Positions 1 to 6,822 of a DNA stretch of 9,811 bases are shown here, in pieces. The notes under the pieces are model-generated. The model was not told where the DNA came from. It saw only the letters and a program-made list of their open reading frames with translations, and searched no databases. The translations under genes and the position numbers were made by a program. Position 1 is the stretch's first letter. Each line of letters begins with the position of its first letter. Source of the stretch: Akkermansiaceae bacterium (GTDB taxonomy: Bacteria; Verrucomicrobiota; Verrucomicrobiia; Verrucomicrobiales; Akkermansiaceae); assembly GCA_023300205.1 (NCBI GenBank), contig JALZVD010000211.1:1-9811 (forward strand), read 5' to 3'.

Positions 1-68
1 TGGCGATGTTTGATCAGTTTCCTTACACGCATCATATTGAGGCGGGTGTGGTGTTAGTGCGGAGTTAA
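1..68 (+). CDS. 3' end of a TrmA/RumA-type RNA m5U methyltransferase (partial)
   Basis: Only the last 21 codons and the TAA stop (66-68) lie in the window; the reading frame begins at base 3. The peptide contains DQFPYTHHIEAGVVLVR. This fits the conserved C-terminal signature of the TrmA/RumA (RlmCD, RlmD) uridine-C5 methyltransferases, which ends roughly Asp-x-Phe-Pro-x-Thr-x-His-x-Glu followed by a hydrophobic strand. The Glu of that motif is known in the family as the catalytic general base. The family uses S-adenosylmethionine to methylate uridine C5 in 23S rRNA or tRNA. The other reading frames of this stretch give no recognisable C-terminus. Which RNA is the target cannot be told from this fragment. 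The 77-base gap to rph on the same strand allows co-transcription. Confidence 0.68.
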   Translation, partial: AMFDQFPYTHHIEAGVVLVRS

Positions 69-145
69 GTTTCTGGCTTGGCTGGGGTTTATGCTGGTTG
101 TGAGGGATGATTGCGGGTAGGAATATTGGTATAGAAATTTTGATT

Positions 146-922
146 ATGACGAGACCAGATAAGAGAGAGATAAATGAGCTACGCCCGATTACGTTTACGC
201 CAAATGTGGCGCCCCATGCTACGGGTTCTGTGCTGGTATCCTTTGGTGATACACGGGTGATCTGTGCATGCACGGTGGAGGAGAATATCCCCGGTTGGAT
301 GAAGTATCAGAAGGTGAAGGGTGGCTGGCTGACTGCTGAGTATTCGATGCTTCCTTATTCGACTTTGGACCGTAAGAGGCGTGATATTTCCCAGGGTAAA
401 TTGGATGGAAGGTCATCTGAGATTCAGCGACTTATTGGAAGATCACTGCGTGCTGTGGTGGATTTGAAAGCTCTGGGTCATAGGACTTTATGGATTGATT
501 GCGATGTGCTGCAGGCAGATGGTGGGACGCGGACGGCATCTATTACTGGTGGTGCAGTGGCTGTGGCTATAGCGCTGAATAAGCTGGTTGCGGAGGGAAA
601 GATCAAGAAGTCACCGATGAATAAGCTGATAGCTGCGGTGAGTGCTGGGGTGTATAGGGAGGTGCCTGTTTTGGATTTGAATTATCCTGAAGATAGGGAT
701 GCTGCAGTAGATTTTAATGTGGTGCTGACTGAGGATTTAGAGTTTGTGGAGATCCAAGGTGCGGGTGAGGAGTCTACGTTTAGCCGTTCTGAGATGGATC
801 AGATGTTGGATTTGTCTGAGGCTGGTATTAAGGAGATAGTGGAGTTGCAGAAGCAGGCGATTTCGGATGCTGAGAGTGCAAAACCTGCGGATCTTCAGGG
901 GTTAGCAGATGCCTTTCAGTAA
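146..922 (+). CDS. rph: Ribonuclease PH
   Basis: This is a phosphorolytic 3'-5' exoribonuclease that trims tRNA precursor 3' ends and takes part in rRNA decay, using inorganic phosphate to release nucleoside diphosphates. It is cytoplasmic and typically a hexameric ring. From the ATG at 146 the protein has 258 residues, normal for the family. It begins MTRPDKREINELRPITF, as RNase PH proteins usually do. Hallmarks seen are GWLTAEYSMLPYST, the phosphate-binding stretch GRSSEIQRLIGRSLRAVVDL, IDCDVLQADGGTRTASITG, and LDLNYPEDRDAAVDFNVV with the metal-binding aspartates. An ATG at 107 would add 13 residues not typical of the family, and its GAGGG (102-106) abuts the codon, so 146 is preferred. No clear Shine-Dalgarno precedes 146. 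The C-terminal tail of about 20 residues after the core is Ala- and Gln-rich and probably unimportant. Confidence 0.95.
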   Translation: MTRPDKREINELRPITFTPNVAPHATGSVLVSFGDTRVICACTVEENIPGWMKYQKVKGGWLTAEYSMLPYSTLDRKRRDISQGKLDGRSSEIQRLIGRSLRAVVDLKALGHRTLWIDCDVLQADGGTRTASITGGAVAVAIALNKLVAEGKIKKSPMNKLIAAVSAGVYREVPVLDLNYPEDRDAAVDFNVVLTEDLEFVEIQGAGEESTFSRSEMDQMLDLSEAGIKEIVELQKQAISDAESAKPADLQGLADAFQ

Positions 923-936
923 GGGTAAATGGTTGA

Positions 937-980
937 CTTCACCAGGCGATGGGAATAGGGCTTTCTGGTCGCCTGGAAAG
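937..980 (+). other. Intergenic stem-loop between rph and the gtrA-like gene
   Basis: CCAGGCGA at 942-949 is perfectly complementary to TCGCCTGG at 969-976, giving an 8-bp stem with a 19-base loop. Three more pairs (937-939 with 978-980) can form across a small internal loop. No T-run follows on the + strand, so this is not a standard intrinsic terminator. It ends 11 bases before the next start codon, so it could affect translation of the gtrA-like gene or stabilise the processed 3' end of rph mRNA. Function is inferred only. Confidence 0.45.
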
Positions 981-991
981 TCGAGAACGTG

Positions 992-1627
992 ATGGAAAAA
1001 GCTAGTAAAAATAAGAGTGAAAGCTCTGTGGTGAATGCTGAAAAAGCGATTGTTGATAAGAAGAGTGATTATAAGTCTTTTATTACGGTGCCTGTTTTTG
1101 GTGAGATTCCGCTACGGCCATCAGAGATGATTGCAGATTTGAAGGTGCGAGAGAATCCGCCACTATGGTCACAGTTTTTTAAGTATGTGATTTTTGGTCT
1201 TCTTTCGACAGCGGTTTTATTAGGGGTGTATCTTACTGTTCGTTTGTTTTATGGAGAATATATTGCGGATGATTTATCTAAGGAGGTACTGAAGAGTCAT
1301 TTGGGTAGGGTGATGTTTGTTGGATTTGTGTTGGCAAATATAGTGGCTTATGTGACGAATAGGTTATTTGTGTTTACCCCAAGTGAACGACACTGGACGG
1401 TGGAGTTTTTGTTATTTTTAGTAGTTTCTGGAGTGAGTTTTTATGCGGGAGATATTGCGAAAAACTGGTTTATCGATATGGGCCTGAATAAGGATATCGC
1501 TGCGCTTTCTTTTGCTGTTTCTTCTGCGTTGGTGAATTTTATTGCTCGTAAATATATTGTTTTCACGGATGGTAATGGCTCTTCAGTAAAGAAAATTAGC
1601 GTATCAGATGAACCGAATAACTATTAA
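992..1627 (+). CDS. GtrA-like membrane protein (putative polyprenyl-phosphate-sugar flippase component)
   Basis: The protein has 211 residues from the ATG at 992; a GTG at 989 would add one. GtrA-family proteins are small four-helix inner-membrane proteins thought to help move polyprenyl-phosphate-linked sugars across the membrane. Hydrophobic segments lie near residues 61-87, 104-127, 136-155 and 167-191. Two family-typical stretches are present: VLANIVAYVTNRLFVFTP after helix 2 and ALVNFIARKYIVF in helix 4. Unlike the usual protein of about 130 residues, this one has a hydrophilic N-terminal extension of about 60 residues, rich in Lys and Ser, that would face the cytoplasm. A weak GGAAAG (975-980) lies upstream. 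The stop is only 4 bases from the next start, so it is almost surely co-transcribed with the GT2 gene. This pairing of GtrA with a DPM1-like enzyme is common. Confidence 0.85.
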   Translation: MEKASKNKSESSVVNAEKAIVDKKSDYKSFITVPVFGEIPLRPSEMIADLKVRENPPLWSQFFKYVIFGLLSTAVLLGVYLTVRLFYGEYIADDLSKEVLKSHLGRVMFVGFVLANIVAYVTNRLFVFTPSERHWTVEFLLFLVVSGVSFYAGDIAKNWFIDMGLNKDIAALSFAVSSALVNFIARKYIVFTDGNGSSVKKISVSDEPNNY

Positions 1628-1631
1628 CTAA

Positions 1632-2402
1632 ATGATTATGTCAGAATCCTTAGAACGGCCACTTACTGTGGTAATACCTGCCTATAATGAGGAGAAAACT
1701 GTGGAGCAGGTGATCCACACTGTATTGGCGATTCCTTTAGTGGGTGAGGTGGTGGTGGTGAATGACTACTCTACTGATGATACGGCAAAGATTGTAGAGA
1801 GGATGGCTGAGGTAGAGCCTAGATTGAGCTTTTATAGTCATGGCATTAATCAGGGAAAAGGCGCGGCTTTGCGAACTGGCTTTCAGAAGGCGACGCTACC
1901 CTATGTGATTATACAGGATGCAGATTTGGAGTATGATCCGCAGGAATTTGAGTTGGTGGTTAGGCCTCTTATTAATGATGTTTGTGATGTTTGTTATGGC
2001 TCACGTTATCTAAAAAATAATCCACGGAGAGTGCTTCAGTTTTGGCATACGATGGGGAATCGTTTTTTAACAACATTGTCTAACATGGTGACTAATCTTC
2101 ATGTGACTGATATGGAGACTTGTTATAAGGCTTTTAAAAGGGAGGTGATTCAGAATATTAAGATTGAGGAGAACCGGTTTGGGTTTGAGCCGGAAATTAC
2201 GGCTAAGATTGCGCGTCGTCATCTGCGGGTGTCTGAGGTGGCGATCTCTTATTTTCCACGTTCCGTGGATGAGGGAAAGCACATTGGGTGGAAGGATGGG
2301 GTACGTGCGATATGGTGTATTTTTAAGTATGGATTCTGGAGAAGAAACCGTAATGTGATGATTGTAGATGATAATAATAAGATGTCGATTTCTGAACGAT
2401 AG
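1632..2402 (+). CDS. Family 2 glycosyltransferase, DPM1-like (polyprenyl-phosphate glycosyltransferase)
   Basis: This 256-residue protein has a GT-A fold and is predicted to move a sugar from a nucleotide donor to polyprenyl phosphate on the cytoplasmic face. Seen in order are the nucleotide-binding start LTVVIPAYNEEKTVEQVI (11-28), VVVNDYSTDDT (41-51), NQGKGAALRTGF (73-84), the metal-binding DAD at 96-98 within IQDADLEYDP, YGSRY (122-126), VTDMETCYKAF (158-168) and RFGFEPEITAKI (182-193). There is no C-terminal membrane domain, so it resembles the soluble DPM1 type rather than GtrB or ArnC, which carry two helices. A second in-frame ATG at 1638 is an equally possible start; neither has a Shine-Dalgarno. 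The sugar cannot be predicted. It lies between the GtrA-like gene (4-base gap) and a membrane glycosyltransferase gene (12-base gap), so the three probably share one lipid-linked sugar. Confidence 0.9.
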   Translation: MIMSESLERPLTVVIPAYNEEKTVEQVIHTVLAIPLVGEVVVVNDYSTDDTAKIVERMAEVEPRLSFYSHGINQGKGAALRTGFQKATLPYVIIQDADLEYDPQEFELVVRPLINDVCDVCYGSRYLKNNPRRVLQFWHTMGNRFLTTLSNMVTNLHVTDMETCYKAFKREVIQNIKIEENRFGFEPEITAKIARRHLRVSEVAISYFPRSVDEGKHIGWKDGVRAIWCIFKYGFWRRNRNVMIVDDNNKMSISER

Positions 2403-2414
2403 ACGCTCGCCGCC

Positions 2415-3842
2415 ATGCTGATACATTCTACTAAACGCGATAGTGCACCATCGTTACTCATTTATTCTGCGTTTATTTGTGGTTTATGGATGTGGTTATT
2501 TCCGGTGAGTGGTGATGGAGATGCTGTGATGCATTTTGAAAATTTCCGGGAGGGCCAGACACATACAAAGTCTATTTTGCATCCCTGGGCGAGACCTCTT
2601 TATGCTGCGTTGAACTTGCCTGTATCTTATTTTGGAATGATGGCTTCTCGTCTATTTCACTTGGGATTGGCGATGTTGATGGCTTGGCAAACATATCTTT
2701 ATGCTAAGGATCTAAAGTTGAAATATGCGCCTCTGGCTATCTCATTTGCTCTACTACAGCCATATGCGATGTTGTTGAGCGGGGATACAATGACTGAGAT
2801 ACCGTATGCTCTTTTGGTGATTGTTGCACTGAGGCTTTGGCACTTTAAGAAGTATGTCTGGGTTTCAATATTGGTGGGTTTGAGCCCTTTGATCCGTCCG
2901 GAGGGTTTTTTCTTGGGCTTGTTGTTAGGGATATTATTTCTGACTTATCGACCTACAGGATTGAACCTTGTGAGACGTTGGCTGACAGCTTCACTGGCAT
3001 CATGCGGCATCTTACTATGGCTACTAGCTGGCTATATTTGGGTGGATGGAAATTGGTTCTATGTGATTGATTCTTGGCCCTGGGGTGGGGATTTAAATTA
3101 TGGCTCAGGGAGCATTTTTGATTACCCATTGATGCTGCCATTTATCCTTGGCCTACCATTGTTTATTTTATGGGTAATGGGTACATTTAGCAGTCCATTA
3201 GAGAAGAAAATGATCCCGAATCAAGTGATGTGGTGGATGGTATTTCTAGTGCATACTATCTTGTGGGCTGGCGGCATGATGGGGAGTGCAGGTCTGCTCA
3301 GAATCATAGCATGTGTGACTCCGTTTGCAGCGATCACTTGTGTGAAAGGCTGGGCAGTGTTGTTGAGACGCTTGGAGTTAAAGCAGTCTCGTATGCTGAT
3401 CAATTCTAGGCGCAACACGATTATTTTTCTCCTGATTACTGGTGCGTATGCTGTGGGTTATAATTTCCTTCTTCCGCAAAACCATTTTGGTAAGGTGACC
3501 CTCACTTTGCATGATCAATTTTCATTACTTGTGGATGATGCACCAGCGATTATTAGTAGTGATCCTGCGCTATTGAGCTTGGTTGATATTGACCCTTTCG
3601 ATGATCGCGTGCAGTCAAATTTCTCTAACAAAATAGGGCAGACTGAGCTTATGTTGAGCCAGCCTGCTGGTACAGTCTGTCTATGGGATAACCAACGTGG
3701 AGCATCATGGCATCACTTGAGGTGCGAGGATTTAGAAGTCTTAGGATATGAGATTATAGAGACTTACGAAGGCGATGTATTCCCGACTTATTATATATGG
3801 GCTTCACCTTTGAAGGGAGTGATTGCTGTGAAGAGAAATTAA
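2415..3842 (+). CDS. Polytopic GT-C-like membrane glycosyltransferase
   Basis: This 475-residue protein has about nine or ten hydrophobic segments (near 13-30, 63-92, 104-122, 130-142, 147-178, 188-210, 238-257, 271-290, 293-316, 334-353) and a C-terminal soluble part of about 120 residues. After the first helix comes SGDGDAVMH (32-40). An acidic motif in the first external loop is the hallmark of GT-C enzymes, which use polyprenyl-phosphate sugars; D34 or D36 is the likely catalytic residue. LIRPEGFFLGLLLG (159-172) also fits this class. The predicted role is to transfer the sugar made by the upstream GT2 enzyme to an envelope acceptor on the outer face of the inner membrane. I cannot assign a numbered family (GT39, GT83 and GT87 are candidates) or a substrate. 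There is no clear Shine-Dalgarno before the ATG, which sits 12 bases after the GT2 stop. Confidence 0.72.
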   Translation: MLIHSTKRDSAPSLLIYSAFICGLWMWLFPVSGDGDAVMHFENFREGQTHTKSILHPWARPLYAALNLPVSYFGMMASRLFHLGLAMLMAWQTYLYAKDLKLKYAPLAISFALLQPYAMLLSGDTMTEIPYALLVIVALRLWHFKKYVWVSILVGLSPLIRPEGFFLGLLLGILFLTYRPTGLNLVRRWLTASLASCGILLWLLAGYIWVDGNWFYVIDSWPWGGDLNYGSGSIFDYPLMLPFILGLPLFILWVMGTFSSPLEKKMIPNQVMWWMVFLVHTILWAGGMMGSAGLLRIIACVTPFAAITCVKGWAVLLRRLELKQSRMLINSRRNTIIFLLITGAYAVGYNFLLPQNHFGKVTLTLHDQFSLLVDDAPAIISSDPALLSLVDIDPFDDRVQSNFSNKIGQTELMLSQPAGTVCLWDNQRGASWHHLRCEDLEVLGYEIIETYEGDVFPTYYIWASPLKGVIAVKRN

Positions 3843-3887
3843 ATTAGATTCTTTTCATTTTACTTGTTAGGTCTTAGGTTGATCTTC

Positions 3888-6263
3888 ATGCTTCATAACA
3901 TTTTTCATAGTATGATTTGGGTGTTGGGAATCATCTATGGGATTATTCCTCTACTTAGAGCACATAAGTTCGGTCTGAGCGGGGAAGAATTGTATCCTGT
4001 GGATGAGTATTTCAGTATACGAATTATCGTTCTTCTGGCTTTGGCTACGGTAGGCTCCTTGATCTGGAGCGTGAATGTGATACTGTTAAAGAAAACGGAA
4101 CAGACAATTTATCAGAAGAAAATCTGGGTATCAAGTATACTGGGAGCTGAAGTATTACTAATTGTGCTTGGTCTATCTGACCTAGTGACGGGTTATAGTT
4201 ATTTTATAGTAGGTATTTTGGTGAATGTTATTTTCTTCGGTAGGAACTTAAGTTACCTGGAGAACAAGGAAGAATTTTCTAACATTTTTAAGCGTTTCTA
4301 TGCTTGGTTAATCACTCGTCATCGATTGAATGCGGTTTTCTATATCGCGATATTTTTGATTTTAATTACGACAAATACGATGCTGGTTTATAAAATGAAT
4401 AGTATTGATTACTGGCCAAAGTTTAGTTTGTTTATTAATAGGCTGTTTAATCATTTAGCCCTGACTTCTCTATTGTATATTGTGATTCAGAGTTCGCTTT
4501 CTGTGGCTCCGAAGTGGAGCCGGTCGGTGATATGGTTGTTTTCTTCGGTCCTTCCGTTGCTGATTATATCTGATTATTACACGCATACTGTGTGGAATAC
4601 GAGTATCATGGGACTGATCAATTCTACAGGCATAGAGGGCTTTTTAGACCCAGAGGTAGCGCTTAAAGGTGGCGGGATCAAAACGCCCCTATCACACTTG
4701 GCTTTATTATTGGTAGGTAGTTTAGCTGTGTTATTTGTGTTGGTCTGGGTGTGTAATATTTTATCTAAACGGTTTCAGTGTATACTGGCGCCGAGGACGG
4801 TAATTCTAGTGGCGTTATTTAGTATTATGGGGGCGACTATAGAGCAGTCGATAGGTAGGCTATGGAAGGATAAGCGTGAGTTAGCAGTGGAGGCATCAGA
4901 ATTTGATCTACAAATGTCGGTGGTGAGAACGCCTTCTATCATTGTAGAATTCGAGGTAGAGTTTAGGGATCATTTGGATTTAAGTCAGCCTGGTAATCTA
5001 GTTCTGAAGCGTAAGCCGGATGTGTATCTTATCTTTATTGAATCATTTAGAGCAGATGCATTGACTGCTGCGATAGCACCAAATTTGTATACATTCCAGC
5101 AAGAAGATGCGCAGGAAATAAAGAAGTCATGGTCCACCTCAAATGGTACACATTTGTCATGGTTTGGAACCTTTACAGGAAGGCTTCCGGTGTTTTGGAA
5201 GGATGATAAGATATTGAAAGATGAGATCTTGTGGCCGGGATTGGATGTGTTTAAGCAGCTTAAAAGTGGAGGATATGATCTGAATGCTTATATAGCGACT
5301 GAGCTGGAATACCGTGATATGGGTAAGCATTTCTTTGGTGAGTTGGGTAAGCTATTTAGTGTTCTGCGAGATAATCGTAAAGATGACCCGATGTTTGATA
5401 AACATATCTCTGAGCGAGAGGTGATGCTACTTGATGATTTGAAGTCTCGAGTTACTACTCGAGAAAATGGCGGTCATTTTGACATCGTAGGTCTGGACTC
5501 TTCACATTTTTATTACACATGGCATAAAAATTTTAGGCCACTATTCACGCCATTTTATGAGCGGCCGTATTACTTACCTCCTAGCCCTAGTGATGAAGAG
5601 CTGCAGCAGATAAAAAACAAATACTATAATTCGATCGCGTGGTGTGATCATATTGTAGGTGACTTTATTTCCTTTTTGAAAGAGCAGGGGAAATATGATG
5701 AGTCCATAGTTATAGTGATGGGTGATCATGGTGAGGAATTTCAAGACCATGGTGGCTGGCTGCATGTGTCTTCACTTGAGGAGGAGCAGATACGCGTGCC
5801 TATGTTGGTGAAGTGGCCAAAGTCCTATGGTAGGGGAGCCCCGCAGAAGACTGCTAGTCAGTTAGATATTTTACCTAGTTTGTTAGATTACTTCACGGAA
5901 GGTGAGGCAGATTATGATCTACCAGGGAGTTCATTGCTGGAGGTACAGGAAAATGAGAAGACGATTGTTGCCTATACTGGGATGGGAGGGAAAACAAAGG
6001 ATGCTCTGGTCTTTATCAGAGGAGACAACAAGGCGCATTTCTCTTGGGTAGATTATTGGAACTGGAGGCCATCTAATCACATTCACCTCACTCAACTTTA
6101 TGGACCCGAGGGTAGAATAACCTTAGGAACAGATGAAGAATACTTGGTTACACTGAAAGAAATGTTTCCAGATGTGAAGGAGAGATTTTTCAACCGCTTT
6201 GGAACTAAGAAAATGGATTGGGAAAATATTGGTGAGCCTGAGAGTGCTAAAATTTCTGAATAA
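3888..6263 (+). CDS. Membrane-anchored sulfatase-fold protein with Thr at the nucleophile position (YejM/LtaS-like)
   Basis: From the ATG at 3888 the protein has 791 residues; a TTG at 3864 would add eight. AGG at 3876-3878 supports the ATG. Roughly the first 325 residues contain about eight membrane helices; the rest is an alkaline-phosphatase-superfamily domain facing the periplasm. The domain starts KPDVYLIFIESFRADAL, with E385 where LtaS-type enzymes hold metal. Then SNGTHLSWFGTFTGRLP puts T421 where sulfatases have the Cys or Ser made into formylglycine. MGDHGEEF gives metal ligands D613 and H614, and HGGWLHVSSLEEEQIRVPMLVKWP supplies further histidines. Glu plus Thr resembles phosphoglycerol or phosphoethanolamine transferases, while the residues around T421 and the LDSSHFYYTWHKNFRPLF stretch recall YejM/PbgA. 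It is therefore unlikely to be a true sulfatase. It may add or hydrolyse a phosphate-linked group on the glycan of this operon, or act as a regulator like YejM. Confidence 0.8.
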   Translation: MLHNIFHSMIWVLGIIYGIIPLLRAHKFGLSGEELYPVDEYFSIRIIVLLALATVGSLIWSVNVILLKKTEQTIYQKKIWVSSILGAEVLLIVLGLSDLVTGYSYFIVGILVNVIFFGRNLSYLENKEEFSNIFKRFYAWLITRHRLNAVFYIAIFLILITTNTMLVYKMNSIDYWPKFSLFINRLFNHLALTSLLYIVIQSSLSVAPKWSRSVIWLFSSVLPLLIISDYYTHTVWNTSIMGLINSTGIEGFLDPEVALKGGGIKTPLSHLALLLVGSLAVLFVLVWVCNILSKRFQCILAPRTVILVALFSIMGATIEQSIGRLWKDKRELAVEASEFDLQMSVVRTPSIIVEFEVEFRDHLDLSQPGNLVLKRKPDVYLIFIESFRADALTAAIAPNLYTFQQEDAQEIKKSWSTSNGTHLSWFGTFTGRLPVFWKDDKILKDEILWPGLDVFKQLKSGGYDLNAYIATELEYRDMGKHFFGELGKLFSVLRDNRKDDPMFDKHISEREVMLLDDLKSRVTTRENGGHFDIVGLDSSHFYYTWHKNFRPLFTPFYERPYYLPPSPSDEELQQIKNKYYNSIAWCDHIVGDFISFLKEQGKYDESIVIVMGDHGEEFQDHGGWLHVSSLEEEQIRVPMLVKWPKSYGRGAPQKTASQLDILPSLLDYFTEGEADYDLPGSSLLEVQENEKTIVAYTGMGGKTKDALVFIRGDNKAHFSWVDYWNWRPSNHIHLTQLYGPEGRITLGTDEEYLVTLKEMFPDVKERFFNRFGTKKMDWENIGEPESAKISE

Positions 6264-6275
6264 CTCTTAAATAAA

Positions 6276-6320
6276 AAACCGCAACCAGCAGTAGCTGATT
6301 GCGGTTTAGGAAACTTTTTT
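6276..6320 (-). terminator. Hairpin terminator of the bactofilin gene, possibly bidirectional
   Basis: AAACCGCAA (6276-6284) pairs with TTGCGGTTT (6299-6307) in a perfect 9-bp stem. After one C/A mismatch, CAGC (6286-6289) pairs with GCTG (6294-6297) around the loop AGTA. On the - strand the stem is followed at once by a T-run (complement of 6271-6278), the classic form, ending the bactofilin transcript about 50 bases after its stop. On the + strand the T-run (TTTTTT, 6315-6320) starts seven bases after the stem, so it would be a weaker stop for the glycan operon, whose last stop codon is only 13 bases away. Confidence 0.85.
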
Positions 6321-6332
6321 ATCGATGGGAAA

Positions 6333-6653
6333 TTATCCACCAATCTCAGTGCGTCCTGATAGAGAGGCACCTTCGTCCATGCTGAGCATTTTGGTTTTGA
6401 TGTCTCCGTCTAGTTTGCTGTTTGGCTTGAGTTCACAGCGGTCAGAAGTGATTGTTCCTTGAACTTTTCCAAAGAGTTTGACCTCACCTGCGATGATGTC
6501 ACCTTTGATATTAGCGTTTTCTCCAATGGTGACGTGTCCACCATCAGATTTGATTTCACCTTCAATTTTACCATCGATGATCATATCGTTAGAGAACTTG
6601 ATCGTTCCTTCGATTTCAATCCCACTTGCGAGAACATTAGTTGCATTAGCCAT
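6333..6653 (-). CDS. Bactofilin (polymer-forming cytoskeletal protein)
   Basis: Bactofilins (formerly DUF583) form nucleotide-independent filaments through a right-handed beta-helix and act in cell shape, stalk or envelope-synthesis positioning. The protein has 106 residues from the ATG at 6653. It shows the alternating hydrophobic and glycine pattern of the family: SGIEIEGTIKFSNDMIIDGKIEGEI, GHVTIGENANIKGDIIAGEVKLFGKVQGTI, then LKPNSKLDGDIKTKMLSMDEGASLSG. This is about six beta-helix turns with very short tails. An ATG at 6671 would add MQDSNH. I prefer 6653 because an AGG lies upstream at normal spacing and the family often starts close to the core. It is transcribed toward the hairpin at 6276-6307 and lies 169 bases downstream of the thioesterase gene on the same strand. 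Direct envelope roles are inferred from family knowledge only. Confidence 0.9.
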   Translation of the reverse strand: MANATNVLASGIEIEGTIKFSNDMIIDGKIEGEIKSDGGHVTIGENANIKGDIIAGEVKLFGKVQGTITSDRCELKPNSKLDGDIKTKMLSMDEGASLSGRTEIGG

Positions 6654-6822
6654 ATGATTGGAATCCTGCATATTATGTTAACAATGGCAATCAAATTTTA
6701 AAAAATTAGGTGTTGATATTTAGATTCTTATAGTGATTTGGAATAATAGGGCTTAAAGTTATAGTTTTATGATACGGTTGTCATTAGTAGTTTGTTGCTA
6801 GCTGAATGAAAATAGAGTTATG
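6654..6822. other. AT-rich gap between thioesterase and bactofilin genes
   Basis: This stretch probably carries the bactofilin 5' leader on the - strand. I see no promoter with both boxes at proper spacing. TTGATT and TAATAT occur on the - strand close to the start, but only 13 bases apart. No terminator with a stable GC stem follows the thioesterase stop, so read-through from that gene into the bactofilin gene is possible. Confidence 0.35.

Noticed and set aside
107..145. An rph start at 107
   Set aside because: It would add 13 residues before the normal MTRPDKR start of RNase PH, and its purine-rich GAGGG touches the ATG with no spacing.
2067..2426. A 119-codon open frame on the - strand inside the GT2 gene
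   Set aside because: It lies antisense to strongly conserved GT2 motifs, and its translation is rich in His, Arg and Ile with no domain pattern; it is a shadow.
5040..5765. Annotation of the 3888 gene as an active sulfatase
   Set aside because: The formylglycine position holds Thr and the nearby Arg of the sulfatase signature is Trp, so formylglycine-dependent sulfatase chemistry is not expected.
6459..6701. An 80-codon + strand frame antisense to the bactofilin gene
   Set aside because: The bactofilin on the other strand explains the region fully. The Asp/Phe pattern of this frame mirrors the beta-helix repeats.
6781..6809. TCATT/AATGA inverted repeat after the thioesterase stop as a terminator
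   Set aside because: The stem is only 5 bp and A/T-rich with a long loop and no clear T-run.
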